Shown: positions 24,038 to 31,714, counted from the stretch's first letter. The stretch: DNA of 37,522 nt from Polyangiaceae bacterium (GCA_029261965.1 JAJDAH010000253.1:1-37522), one strand, 5' to 3'. Numbers and translations: made by a program. The notes: generated by a model not told the origin, from the sequence alone.

Positions 24038-24880
24038 ATGCCCGCGTCGGAGACGACCATCGCGCTGCCGCCGCTGCGGCGCTCCGGCCGAATCGACGAC
24101 GTGCAGATCATCGTGGCCGGCCGCGACCCGAACAAGACGCACCGCATTCATCACCACTTTGCCTTCTTCGCCGTTGGCTTCGTCGTTTCCGGGCGTGGCA
24201 CCTACCAAGTCGATGCGGGGCCCGAGCAGGCCGTCGGGTCCGGATCGGTTTTCGCCGTGCGGCCTGGGCCGACCTACCACTACGGTCCACCGCGGGGCGA
24301 GAGCTGGGACGAATACTACGTCGGAGTCGCGGGGCGCGGCGTGGACCGGTGGCGGAGCTGGGGTCTGCTGCCCGAACAGGACCGCTGCTACGTGGTCGCG
24401 GACGTGAAGCTCGCCGTCAGGCGGTTCGAAGATTTGTTTTCGGCGATGCGGCGCGGACCAGATGCGGATCGCGCCGTCATCGAAACCGAACGGCTCTTGC
24501 TCGAACTCCGTGACGCGTGGCTGGGAGAGCCCGCAGAGCCGGACGAGCTCGTGAGCGCTGTGAGGGCGTACGTTGCCGAACACTTCGCCGAAGACATCGA
24601 CTTTTCTCGGCTAGCCGGACGTCACGGTGCGAGCTACTCGAGTTTTCGCGCGAGGATGAAACAGGCCACGGGGCTGCCCCCCCAGAAATACTTGATTGCG
24701 GTTCGCTGCGAGAAGGCCCGACAGCTACTGGCGGATCCGAGCCTCCACGTACAAGAGATCGGAGCGCGAGTAGGCATCGCCGATCCGTACGTGTTCAGCA
24801 AAGTCTTCAAGCGCACCGTCGGCCTTGCGCCACGCGAGTATCGCGCAGGGTTGCCCGGCCGACGGAGCGTCCGGATCTAG
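24038..24880 (+). CDS. AraC-family transcriptional regulator
   Basis: 280 residues. The N-terminal half is a cupin-like ligand domain with IHHHFAFFAVGFVVSGRGTY (about 37-56) and VFAVRPGPTYHYG. The C-terminal AraC DNA-binding domain (about 180-275) has two HTH units: FSRLAGRHGASYSSFRARMK and IGARVGIADPYVFSKVFKRT, closing with the family signature VGLAPREYRAG. It is divergent from the PhyH-like oxygenase, so it most likely regulates that gene, perhaps in response to its substrate. An ATG at 24028 is out of frame. Confidence 0.9.
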   Translation: MPASETTIALPPLRRSGRIDDVQIIVAGRDPNKTHRIHHHFAFFAVGFVVSGRGTYQVDAGPEQAVGSGSVFAVRPGPTYHYGPPRGESWDEYYVGVAGRGVDRWRSWGLLPEQDRCYVVADVKLAVRRFEDLFSAMRRGPDADRAVIETERLLLELRDAWLGEPAEPDELVSAVRAYVAEHFAEDIDFSRLAGRHGASYSSFRARMKQATGLPPQKYLIAVRCEKARQLLADPSLHVQEIGARVGIADPYVFSKVFKRTVGLAPREYRAGLPGRRSVRI

Positions 24881-24929
24881 AGCGGCGAGAACGCGAGCCG
24901 GTGATGACGGTTTTAGCTGAGTGGTTCGG

Positions 24930-25490
24930 TTACCAAGTGATCTCGAAGACGCAGGCGCTCGACCCAGCTGCTCGGCACTCCGGGTGCCGAACTTTGGCAT
25001 GAAGCTCGCCAGTCATTTGCGCGGCTCGCTGAAACCAGGCGGTCAGCGATTGGCATTGGCCAAAGTGGACGACCCCGAAGTCGCGGAGCGTTCCTCGCAT
25101 CGAATTCTTGCTGCCTTCGATCTTCCAATGGCCCGTCGTGTGGACCTTGCTCCAGCTCGCCGCGCCAGCTCGGAGCATCCACTTGGGTGAGGCGAGCCGC
25201 AGCGCGAATCTGAAGAGAATTTTGAGCTCGATTTCGCATGCCGCGGAGCCGAACCGCGCGTAGAAATTGTCGAGCCCCGACAACTCTTTCGCCACGTCCA
25301 TCCCCCGGCAGAACGCCAGCGTGGGGTACCACTGACCCGCGACGAGCACGGGGGGGAGCGTGAGGTCGTGCTCGGCTGTCAGCCGGTCCCGGACCTGATT
25401 GAACGCTCTCGGTCCTTCGTGGCGCTCTACGAACGAGCGTAGCGACAGGAAAGACGTGCAGAAAGTGAGCGATTCGGAGGTTTCGGCCAC
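24930..25490 (-). CDS. DUF2378-type (myxobacterial TIGR02265-like) protein
   Basis: 186 residues from GTG. The arrangement fits the roughly 200-residue family amplified in Myxococcus: FLSLRSFVERHEGPRAFNQV at the start, GQWYPTLAF in the middle and the C-terminal VRHPECRAAGSSACVFEITW, where the two Cys resemble the closing CxxxGxxxCxFxxxW motif shared with V4R/heme-NO-binding-like proteins. Function unknown; a small-ligand or metal-binding sensor is possible. It lies 38 bp downstream of an exported-protein gene on the same strand and may be cotranscribed with it. Confidence 0.65.
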   Translation of the reverse strand: MAETSESLTFCTSFLSLRSFVERHEGPRAFNQVRDRLTAEHDLTLPPVLVAGQWYPTLAFCRGMDVAKELSGLDNFYARFGSAACEIELKILFRFALRLASPKWMLRAGAASWSKVHTTGHWKIEGSKNSMRGTLRDFGVVHFGQCQSLTAWFQRAAQMTGELHAKVRHPECRAAGSSACVFEITW

Positions 25491-25528
25491 GAACTCATGG
25501 TTTTTGCCACACTGCTCTGCTTCGACCG

Positions 25529-26203
25529 CTAGCCCTTCAGCGGCCCGTCGAAGCGCCGCAAGTACCAGAACTCGCTGCTCGATTTCATGTAGTTCTTCTC
25601 ACCGCTCACGAACCAGCACTTGCCGTTCTTGTAGAAACCCGGAGCGCGGCTCTCGACTCGCAGTCTGGGCGAGTCGGGCTTCGGTCTCCAGAAGCCGTGG
25701 AACTCGAGGCCCTGACAAAGAGGGTGTCGAGCGTTGTTCACCATTGGCCCGAGGATCCGTTCTCGGGGGAAGCCCTTCTCGGGTCGATACTTCACCCATC
25801 GAAGGCGCTTGTTCTTCATCAACACCTGGAACCCTGCCTCAGAGGTGTAGCTCCCCGCGCCGTGGGCTGTTGCCGAACCGAATGTGCACTTCTTCGCCGT
25901 CGCGTCGAGCATGCCGATTCCTTCCTGGCCGAACGCTTTGCCACGGCAGAGTCCGGCGGACTTGTTCTGGATTCGCCAACGCCCGTGTACTTTTTTTGCC
26001 TGTGCAACCCTCGCCCCGCCCACGTAGGCGAGCTGGCCACCCATGACTCGGCTCGCAAAATAGGCCGATCGGTTCGAGCCTTCGACAGTGACCCAACGCA
26101 CGATCTGCTCGGCCTCGGCCTGAGGATCGATCGCCAGTCGCTCCGCCAGCAGTCCGGCGGTGCCGACGAGCAGCACTCCAGCGACGGTTCGAAACCAGCG
26201 CAT
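25529..26203 (-). CDS. Exported or membrane-anchored protein, possibly DM9/natterin-like repeats
   Basis: 224 residues. The N-terminal hydrophobic segment WFRTVAGVLLVGTAGLLAE (3-21) is a signal peptide or anchor. The rest is basic and aromatic-rich with two loosely similar segments: SAGLCRGKAF..KKCTFGSATAHGAGSYTSEAGFQVL and APGFYKNGKCWFVSGEKNYMKSSSEFWYL. These resemble DM9/DUF3421 repeats, in which a Cys strand is followed by a Gly turn and a final aromatic-x-x-Leu. That similarity is weak. ATG 26203 is chosen as the start of the signal segment; the frame is open to 26377. Confidence 0.6.
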   Translation of the reverse strand: MRWFRTVAGVLLVGTAGLLAERLAIDPQAEAEQIVRWVTVEGSNRSAYFASRVMGGQLAYVGGARVAQAKKVHGRWRIQNKSAGLCRGKAFGQEGIGMLDATAKKCTFGSATAHGAGSYTSEAGFQVLMKNKRLRWVKYRPEKGFPRERILGPMVNNARHPLCQGLEFHGFWRPKPDSPRLRVESRAPGFYKNGKCWFVSGEKNYMKSSSEFWYLRRFDGPLKG

Positions 26204-26476
26204 CAGTATTCCGTCCTCGACGTTCTCGGGCCCATGGGCGCCTCCTTCTTCTCTTGCGACTCTAGGGGCGCGAGTCCGCCCGGACTGCTCGACCGACGCT
26301 CGACTTGCGCTCACGTACTGCGACGAGATTGAGCGAGCGCCGATGCCGTTCTTGCCCAGCCGAGGCGCCATGCGCACTAGGAGTCGAGCTCTCGGCGGAT
26401 GCTTCGGGCGGGTTCCCCACGAACTTCGCGGTTGCTAGGCTCGACGGCGATGCCCGGTTCCGCACGGCGCTCGACC

Positions 26477-26833
26477 ATGGAGACCTACGAATCTTTCGAT
26501 GGTTGGCTCGAGAGCCAGTCGGTGAGCCACCGACGCATGGCCTCCCAACTGCGTCAGCTCGTGTCCGTCGCGGCGCCGAAGCTGGTAGAGACCTCCAAGT
26601 GGGGCAATGGATGCTGGCTGAAAGGAAAACTGCCACTCCTCTACCTGCACGCCGAGGTGGACCATCTTCAGTTCGGCTTCTTCGCCGGCGCGCTCCTACG
26701 GGATCGCGAACGGCTCCTCCGGGGTAAGGGCAAGTACGTCCGCCACATTCGTGTCGAGACTCCAGCGGACGTCGATGAGGCAGTGTTCGCGACCATGATC
26801 AGGAGGGCGGTCCGAGCCCCCGCGTACAAGTAG
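26477..26833 (+). CDS. DUF1801 (YdhG-like) protein
   Basis: 118 residues. METYESFDGWLESQSVSHRR with VAAPKLVETSKWGNGCWLKG, followed by LLYLHAEVDHLQFGFFAGA and the C-terminal RHIRVETPADVD, is the plan of small DUF1801 proteins of unknown biochemical role, some of which are called iron-chaperone-like by fold similarity. It is a stand-alone gene, cytoplasmic by composition. ATG 26450 would add nine residues. Confidence 0.8.
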   Translation: METYESFDGWLESQSVSHRRMASQLRQLVSVAAPKLVETSKWGNGCWLKGKLPLLYLHAEVDHLQFGFFAGALLRDRERLLRGKGKYVRHIRVETPADVDEAVFATMIRRAVRAPAYK

Positions 26834-26910
26834 CCGAAGTCAGCACAATGAGTCGGGAGGCTGATGAGAGGAAAAGTCAGCGAGTCGGTGACCCGAAGCT
26901 GCCTGTGGCG

Positions 26911-28287
26911 TCAGCTGGACGCGTCCGTAGTTCGCAGGTCCCTTACCTTGCCCGGGGAAGGTAGCACCTCGCGGGCAACCTTGGCCGGAGGGCTCCCCCA
27001 TCTTGCAGTTGCCCGGCTGTCTCCCCAGACATCGCGCAGCTGACCGCGAGATGCTGCGATCTTTTTTTGCACGTACTCTCGACCGAGCTCCCGCTCGGCC
27101 GCCATCCGATTGTGAGCTCTGCACCTGAGACGCAAGTTGTCCGCCGTCGTCGCGCCTCCCCGCGCGAAGGCCCACACGTGGTCGAACTCCAGCTGCGCCC
27201 GCGCAGGACACCGCGCCCCGTCGTCGCCAACGAACGTGCACTGATATCCATCCCGCTCCGAGACTTCACGCCTGGTCGGGGCGGGGACATACCGCGGCGT
27301 GCGAGCGCCGTTTGACCCGGCGACCGCGCCCTTGTTGGTGACCGCGCCCTTGCCGCCGTTGCCGGTGACCGCGCTCTTGCCGGTGACCGCGCTCTTGCCA
27401 CTGACCGCGCCTTTCTTCGCGCGGCTTTTCAGTTTCCCGAACTTCTGTCGCTCCAGCTTGGCGATGAGCAGCCCGAGCGCCTCGTCGAACAAGTCGGCGA
27501 GATCCACCCGCGGACCCGCGTGCGCGCGCAGCTCCCGCGCGCGCTCGATCTTGTCGTGAAGCGCCTGATCCGCGGTGAGCTGGATTTTGTACCGAGCCGG
27601 CGCGAGCGGCTCGACCTTCTCCGCGCGCCTTCGCACTGATGGCGTGACCACGCCGCGAGTCGAGCCTGGGCTCGAGTCGCCGCCCGCTCCGTTGCACGCT
27701 TCGTGGGCACCAACGCGAGTGTCCTGCGTCGGTGAATTCGGCTCGGTGGCGGGTCGTCCTCGCCGCGCCGGGTCTCGAGCGGTGCCGCGAGCAGGGTTTC
27801 CGGTGCTGGCCGGTAGCTTCCGAATGCGTTGCGGCGCGTCGGGCTTGGGGAACCACTCCGCCAGGAGCTTCTCGATGTCTCGTTTGCTTCGCCGTCGAGC
27901 TGCGCGAAGCAGCTCTCGGTGATTGCTCGGGGTCAGGTGCTTGGCGAGCAGCGATAGCCCTGCCAGATGAATCTCGCCGCGCTCGAGTAGCTCGAACATG
28001 ACCGGAAACTCCCGTGCCTTGCGCGCCACCGCGATGCGTTGGCACGTGGCTGCTTCGCTCAGTCCGAGCTTTCTCACGCAGTAGTCGAATGTGGAGCTGT
28101 AGGCGCCAAGCGCATGGAGTCTCCGCCAGTCGACTTCTGCGATGTGCTGTACGACGAGCGAGGTGAGCTCGTTACTCTGGGCGACGAGCTTGTCGAGATT
28201 GGCGAGCAGCTTGTGGTCGCTGACGTGCCGGAGTCGTTGCGGTCGCCCGCGATCGTGTTGTCGCATCATGCCCTTCTTATAAGGCAT
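26911..28287 (-). CDS. HNH endonuclease, DUF222/13E12-like
   Basis: 458 residues from ATG 28287, but ATG 28269 or 28266 is more likely because AGAAGG stands 3-6 nt before them. The N-terminal helical domain (LLANLDKLVAQSNELTSLVV and ALGAYSSTFDYCVRKLGLSE) is typical of this class. A Pro/Arg-rich region (about 145-225) and a repetitive Lys/Ala/Gly/Val linker (about 292-322) follow. The HNH domain (about 335-400) reads REVSERDGYQC, a Cys pair, then LEFDHVWAFARGG and LRLRCRAHNRMAA, the intact LxxDHxxPxxxGG...CxxHN metal site. Such genes are often multicopy with unknown targets; activity on DNA is inferred. A near-palindrome lies inside its 3' end, and a matching one 222 bp upstream of its start. 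Confidence 0.83.
   Translation of the reverse strand: MPYKKGMMRQHDRGRPQRLRHVSDHKLLANLDKLVAQSNELTSLVVQHIAEVDWRRLHALGAYSSTFDYCVRKLGLSEAATCQRIAVARKAREFPVMFELLERGEIHLAGLSLLAKHLTPSNHRELLRAARRRSKRDIEKLLAEWFPKPDAPQRIRKLPASTGNPARGTARDPARRGRPATEPNSPTQDTRVGAHEACNGAGGDSSPGSTRGVVTPSVRRRAEKVEPLAPARYKIQLTADQALHDKIERARELRAHAGPRVDLADLFDEALGLLIAKLERQKFGKLKSRAKKGAVSGKSAVTGKSAVTGNGGKGAVTNKGAVAGSNGARTPRYVPAPTRREVSERDGYQCTFVGDDGARCPARAQLEFDHVWAFARGGATTADNLRLRCRAHNRMAAERELGREYVQKKIAASRGQLRDVWGDSRATARWGSPPAKVAREVLPSPGKVRDLRTTDASS
26946..26961. repeat. Palindromic repeat copy 1 (inside the HNH 3' end)
   Basis: CCTTGCCCGGGGAAGG is one base from a perfect palindrome. With the preceding TTA it shares 14 identical bases (TTACCTTGCCCGGG) with the copy at 28510. 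Confidence 0.6.
27320..27413 (-). repeat. 18-bp tandem repeats in the HNH gene linker
   Basis: GGTGACCGCGCTCTTGCC is repeated at 27364-27381 and 27382-27399, with diverged copies on both sides. On the coding strand this gives GKSAVT repeats, a flexible basic linker between the helical and HNH domains. Confidence 0.8.
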
Positions 28288-28290
28288 GAT
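28265..28290. promoter_or_regulatory. Inverted repeat over the HNH start codon
   Basis: ATCATGCC (28265-28272) and GGCATGAT (28283-28290) are perfect 8-bp inverted arms around 10 bp. The span includes all three candidate ATGs and the AGAAGG ribosome site. It could act as an operator or as an mRNA hairpin limiting translation. Confidence 0.45.
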
Positions 28291-28509
28291 TTCTTGGCTT
28301 CGTCAGGCGCCGGATCGCCGCGTTTCGCGTGGCCAATCGAAAGATTCGATCCTCGCTACGCGAAAGAGCGCGAGCCCGTCGTGGGCGCGCTGCAACAACG
28401 TATCTGTGAATGACTCGCGCTTCTGGAACGGCGCGCTTGGAAATACTGTCAAGCACGAAACGATCCTTGGTGGTCTTTTTGATGTGTCCCTGGACCGAGC
28501 TCTCTCGTT

Positions 28510-28525
28510 ACCTTGCCCGGGCAAG
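28510..28525. repeat. Palindromic repeat copy 2 (upstream of the HNH gene)
   Basis: CCTTGCCCGGGCAAGG is a perfect 16-bp palindrome. It lies in the same orientation as the copy at 26946, judging by the shared TTA flank, and the two bracket about 1.56 kb containing nearly all of the HNH gene. Confidence 0.65.
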
Positions 28526-28694
28526 GAAACCCCTCTAGTGGCAGGACCCTTGTCAGTCGAGCCCTGCGCCTCGCGCGAACGGACGGAATTCAATGGGTGC
28601 GACAAAGAGCCCCAGGCCGGGGCACGCCCCAAGTGTGGTGTGCTCGCGGGGCGGCCGGCGCGAGGTGAGATGAGGTGTTCACGGGACAGCGGTC

Positions 28695-28700
28695 TATACT
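28695..28700 (+). promoter_or_regulatory. Putative -10 box
   Basis: TATACT matches TATAAT at 5 of 6 positions, 9 nt before GTG 28710. There is no Shine-Dalgarno, so the message would have almost no leader. A -35 element is not clear. Confidence 0.35.
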
Positions 28701-28709
28701 GTCGCGGCC

Positions 28710-29171
28710 GTGGATGACGACGACACCATCGCCGCGCAGCGGAGTTTTCGAAATCGCACTCCCATTGCCGTGGCGCTTTTCGTCGTCGGCGTCATCCTCG
28801 TCGCATTCCTCATCTCGTCGAGCGACGTCGAAGGCGAGCTCGTCCTGAGCACAAAAGGCGGCGCGGAGACGACCTTCATCCCCGACGACTGCCGGTCCGG
28901 CGCACCCCGCGGCTTCGCGGGCGTGGAGCTCAGCGGCGACGTGCCTGGCGTCGTGGTTCGCTTGCTCGACGATCCGATGCAGGGACCGCGCGTCGCAGTC
29001 GAGCGCGAGCACGGCGGCCTAGTGACCTACGACCGAGACGCGTGTCAGACCCTCGACGTCGAGGTGGAAGAGGGCAACACGACGACGAACGACGTCCGGT
29101 CGCTCCGTGGAAGCGCGCGGGTGCAGTGTGAGGGAGTCCGCGGCAAAGTGGTGTTCTTCGGCTGCCATTGA
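28710..29171 (+). CDS. Single-pass membrane-anchored protein, function unknown
   Basis: 153 residues from GTG. A short acidic start (DDDDTIAAQ) and a basic RNR precede one transmembrane helix (IAVALFVVGVILVAFLI, about 19-35). The extracytoplasmic part of about 115 residues is acidic and strand-rich, with four Cys (DDCRSG, DACQTL, VQCEG and a terminal GCH), possibly two disulfides. No family recognised. Confidence 0.7.
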   Translation: MDDDDTIAAQRSFRNRTPIAVALFVVGVILVAFLISSSDVEGELVLSTKGGAETTFIPDDCRSGAPRGFAGVELSGDVPGVVVRLLDDPMQGPRVAVEREHGGLVTYDRDACQTLDVEVEEGNTTTNDVRSLRGSARVQCEGVRGKVVFFGCH

Positions 29172-29186
29172 CGGTGAACGAACGAC

Positions 29187-29206
29187 ACTAGGCACTAGTG
29201 CCTAGT
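29187..29206. repeat. Perfect 20-bp palindrome, CTAG-rich
   Basis: ACTAGGCACTAGTGCCTAGT is a perfect palindrome, 16 bp after the stop codon of the membrane protein gene. As RNA it can fold into an 8-bp stem with a CTAG loop. A second short dyad, CTCCC-TAG-GGGGGAG, follows near 29215-29230. No U-tract follows, so terminator, operator or mobile-repeat origin are all open. Confidence 0.6.
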
Positions 29207-29474
29207 CGCAGAGACCTCCCTAGGGGGGAGACGGTCGTCGGCGCCGATCCGCGACAAGGTGGTGGTTACAACACTTGCCACCAGCAGCTCGGCAGCCAGA
29301 CCACCACATGTATCCACGACTGCGACCGGGATTTACGCCGCGGGAGTGGCCTCCTGGCTACTGCTGACGACGAGTCGAACAGCCAGCGACGACTCACTCA
29401 GCAAACATCCTGAGATCAGATCTCTTGACCGGTCGCGCTCGGCGTGCGATTCGGGGCACCGTCAAGAGGAGTGC

Positions 29475-30539
29475 ATGATGCGAATGGTTTTGGGCGGAGC
29501 GTTTGGCATAGGCGCGGTGATGGTTGCGTGCGGAGGGTCGAGCTCGAGTGACGACGGAGCAGCGGGCGGAAGCGCGGGCCAGATGGGCAGCGCTGGTACA
29601 GCGGGCACGGCGGGTGCCGCCGGAGGCTCGATGGGCTCGATGCCGACTCAGGCTGAAGTCGACGCCTGCCGCGCCTTTCAGACGGCAGTGTGCGGAAAAA
29701 TCGAGCAGTGCCAGCCGGGCATCTTCGGTGTGTTCTTCACCGATCAGAACGACTGCATCGAAGGTCGAACGGCGGCGTGCGCCGAGCTCGCCCTGGCGCC
29801 GGGCGCGAGCAGCATGCCCGCAGATATCGAAACCTGCGCAGCCGCCTGGACCGCGCTCGATTGCGACGGGTACAACGAAGCCCAGAACAACGCGCCGCCC
29901 ATCGCCGGTTGCGAGATCCCGGCGGGCGCGCTCGCCAACGGCGAGCCCTGCGTCGGCGGAGGCCAGTGCCAGTCGCTGCTCTGCAAGGGCCGTGACGAGG
30001 CGACGTGCGGGACGTGCGAGACTCGAGGCGCCGAGAGCGAACCCTGCAGCAACACCTTCGAGTGCGACTTCGGACTCGTGTGCGCTCAGAGCAGCTGCAA
30101 GAAAGAGAAGCTCGTGGGCGAGACCTGCGGCCAGTTCGAAGCGCCCTGCAAGCGCCCGCTCAGGTGCGTCGGAGGCACTTGCGCTGCCGGTATCGCCGAG
30201 GGGCAGTCCTGCGATCCGAGCTTCGGTGAGTGCGACAACATCGACGACGCTCTGTTCTGCAACCGGACGACCCGGGTCTGTGAAAAATTCGGCGCCGCTA
30301 CGAGCCTCGGCGACCCTTGTGGCCTCCTGCCCGGCGGCGGCGCCGTGGGATGCGAGTCGCCACTTCGGTGCGAGGTCACCAACACTCAGACTTTCGTCGG
30401 CGGATGCGTCATGGAGTCTGGGCCTGGCGAGCCTTGCTTCGACCAAACCCAGTTCGGTCTGAGCCCCGTCCAGTGCCGCACCGGTCTCGAGTGCATCAAC
30501 GACGTCTGCGTCGAGCCCGACCGCAACGCCTGCGGTTGA
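29475..30539 (+). CDS. Cysteine-rich lipoprotein (Dickkopf/EB-like repeats)
   Basis: 354 residues. The signal peptide ends in VMVAC (Cys19), followed by a Gly/Ser/Ala/Met linker to about 55. An N-terminal conserved segment, EVDACRAFQTAVCGKIEQCQ with DCIEGRTAACAEL, is a helical four-Cys unit common in Polyangiales lipoproteins. Then come repeated Cys modules (GEPCVGGGQCQSLLCKG, SEPCSNTFECDFGLVC, GETCGQFEAPCKRPLRCVGGTC, GEPCF..RTGLECINDVC) with about 10-12-residue spacing, like Dickkopf-type or EB modules. A surface role is likely; the ligand is unknown. AGAGGA precedes ATG 29475 by 6 nt; ATG 29478 is an alternative. Confidence 0.82.
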   Translation: MMRMVLGGAFGIGAVMVACGGSSSSDDGAAGGSAGQMGSAGTAGTAGAAGGSMGSMPTQAEVDACRAFQTAVCGKIEQCQPGIFGVFFTDQNDCIEGRTAACAELALAPGASSMPADIETCAAAWTALDCDGYNEAQNNAPPIAGCEIPAGALANGEPCVGGGQCQSLLCKGRDEATCGTCETRGAESEPCSNTFECDFGLVCAQSSCKKEKLVGETCGQFEAPCKRPLRCVGGTCAAGIAEGQSCDPSFGECDNIDDALFCNRTTRVCEKFGAATSLGDPCGLLPGGGAVGCESPLRCEVTNTQTFVGGCVMESGPGEPCFDQTQFGLSPVQCRTGLECINDVCVEPDRNACG

Positions 30540-30562
30540 GCGAGGCCGGCGGGTGACGAAAG

Positions 30563-31657
30563 ATGTCCGCTGAATCCCACCCACCGAAGCTCGCGCGCCG
30601 CTTGCTGACTCCGACCCTGCCCCTGCCCCTGCCCCTGCTCCTGCTCCTGCCCGTGCTTGCGGCGTGCGGGGCGCGGTCGGATCTCCTCACGGGCGATGGC
30701 GACGCCCCGGGGACTACCAGCATCAATCTCTCTTGCGAGCCCGGCGAAGTCGGCTCCACCGAGGCTGGTCCGCTCGCCGACGCGAGCTTGAACCCGGGAG
30801 ACCTCGCGGTCGGTGGCGGGTACGTGTGGGTCGTCGGCTGGCCGTTCGGCGCGCAAGTCGCGCGAGTTCCACTCGCCGGCGGCGCGCCGGAGATACTCTC
30901 CGACGATCGACCGAACCCCGAAGCCGTGGTCGCTCACGGCGGGATCGCCTTTTGGATCGACACCGGATTCGATTGCGGCAGGGGCACGCTCTCTCGAATC
31001 GACGCCGACGGCCGAGTCACCGAGCTCCTCGGGGGACTCGCCCGCCCGAAAGCTTTGGCGGTCGACGATCGCCTCGTCTACGTGGGCGACGGCCCCGAGG
31101 GGCCATGCGCCGCGCCCGGGCGAATCACGCGAGTCGGCCACGACGGCGGGCGGCGTCGAACCCTCGCCGACGGGCGGTCGCAAGTGAGAAGCCTCGCCTT
31201 GATCGACGATCGCGTGTTTTGGGTCGAGTCATCGGGCCGCCTCGCGAGTGTGCGGACCGACGGAGGCGCGATTACCGAGATTGCCGAGATCGCTGAGGGC
31301 GGCGGCCTGCCCAGGCGGCTGGTTGCTTTCGATGGCGACCTCTTCGTTTCCACGGGTTCGTCGATAGCGCGGGTTTCGGCGACCGATGGCGATGTCGAGC
31401 TTCTTCTCGAGGGAGGCTGCGTCGAGGGGCTCGCCGTCGATGCTGCCGGTGTCTTTTTCACCTGTCGCGACTTCAATGGCCGGACGCCCACGGGTCTGTT
31501 TCATCTCGATCCGGTCTCGCTCGGGGTGACGCAGCTCCACGAAGGGAGCGACAACCTGACCGACGTCGAAGTGGATGCGTTGCGGCTCTACTGGGCGGAT
31601 CTCGGTGATCGCGAGTTCAGCGTGTGGACGGCGTGCAAGCAGCTGTTCGACATCTGA
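30563..31657 (+). CDS. Beta-propeller-like lipoprotein
   Basis: 364 residues. The signal peptide is unusual: a long Leu/Pro alternation (TLPLPLPLLLLLPVLAAC, Cys35) coded by CCCTGC hexamers. The mature part has repeated blades of about 45 residues, each with a V-A-ggYVWVV or DDRLVYVGD strand followed by a G(R/A)I-x-R-V-x-x-DGG turn: ARVPLAGGAPEIL, LSRIDADGRVTELL, ITRVGHDGGRRRTLA, LASVRTDGGAITEIA, IARVSATDGDVELLL. This is the six-bladed SMP-30/YWTD/NHL style. No catalytic metal site is evident, so a binding or scaffold role at the outer membrane is inferred. It follows the Cys-rich lipoprotein by 23 bp and may be cotranscribed. Confidence 0.8.
   Translation: MSAESHPPKLARRLLTPTLPLPLPLLLLLPVLAACGARSDLLTGDGDAPGTTSINLSCEPGEVGSTEAGPLADASLNPGDLAVGGGYVWVVGWPFGAQVARVPLAGGAPEILSDDRPNPEAVVAHGGIAFWIDTGFDCGRGTLSRIDADGRVTELLGGLARPKALAVDDRLVYVGDGPEGPCAAPGRITRVGHDGGRRRTLADGRSQVRSLALIDDRVFWVESSGRLASVRTDGGAITEIAEIAEGGGLPRRLVAFDGDLFVSTGSSIARVSATDGDVELLLEGGCVEGLAVDAAGVFFTCRDFNGRTPTGLFHLDPVSLGVTQLHEGSDNLTDVEVDALRLYWADLGDREFSVWTACKQLFDI
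30615..30656 (+). repeat. CCCTGC hexanucleotide repeat in a signal peptide
   Basis: Four perfect CCCTGC units (30615-30638) are followed by two TCCTGC and one CCGTGC. It codes the Leu-Pro core of the signal peptide. Slippage would change signal-peptide length by two residues per unit without breaking the frame. Confidence 0.85.
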
Positions 31658-31714
31658 CGAGGCGTGAGCGGGAGCCCGACCGGATCGTTGCTTCCGAGAC
31701 AGACGCCGAGCGGC

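Larger units (their letters stand above)
28291..28709. other. Intergenic stretch of about 420 bp
   Basis: No recognisable gene on either strand. It holds the 16-bp palindrome at 28510-28525 and a TATACT box near its right end. The only open frames lack family resemblance. Confidence 0.5.

Noticed and set aside
26911-28525. Insertion sequence or transposon around the HNH gene
   Set aside because: No transposase, no terminal inverted repeats with target duplication. The bracketing palindromes alone do not define a transposon, so they are reported only as repeats.
30386-31183. Minus-strand frame of 265 codons
   Set aside because: It lies antisense to the beta-propeller lipoprotein; composition mirrors that gene and no motif is present.
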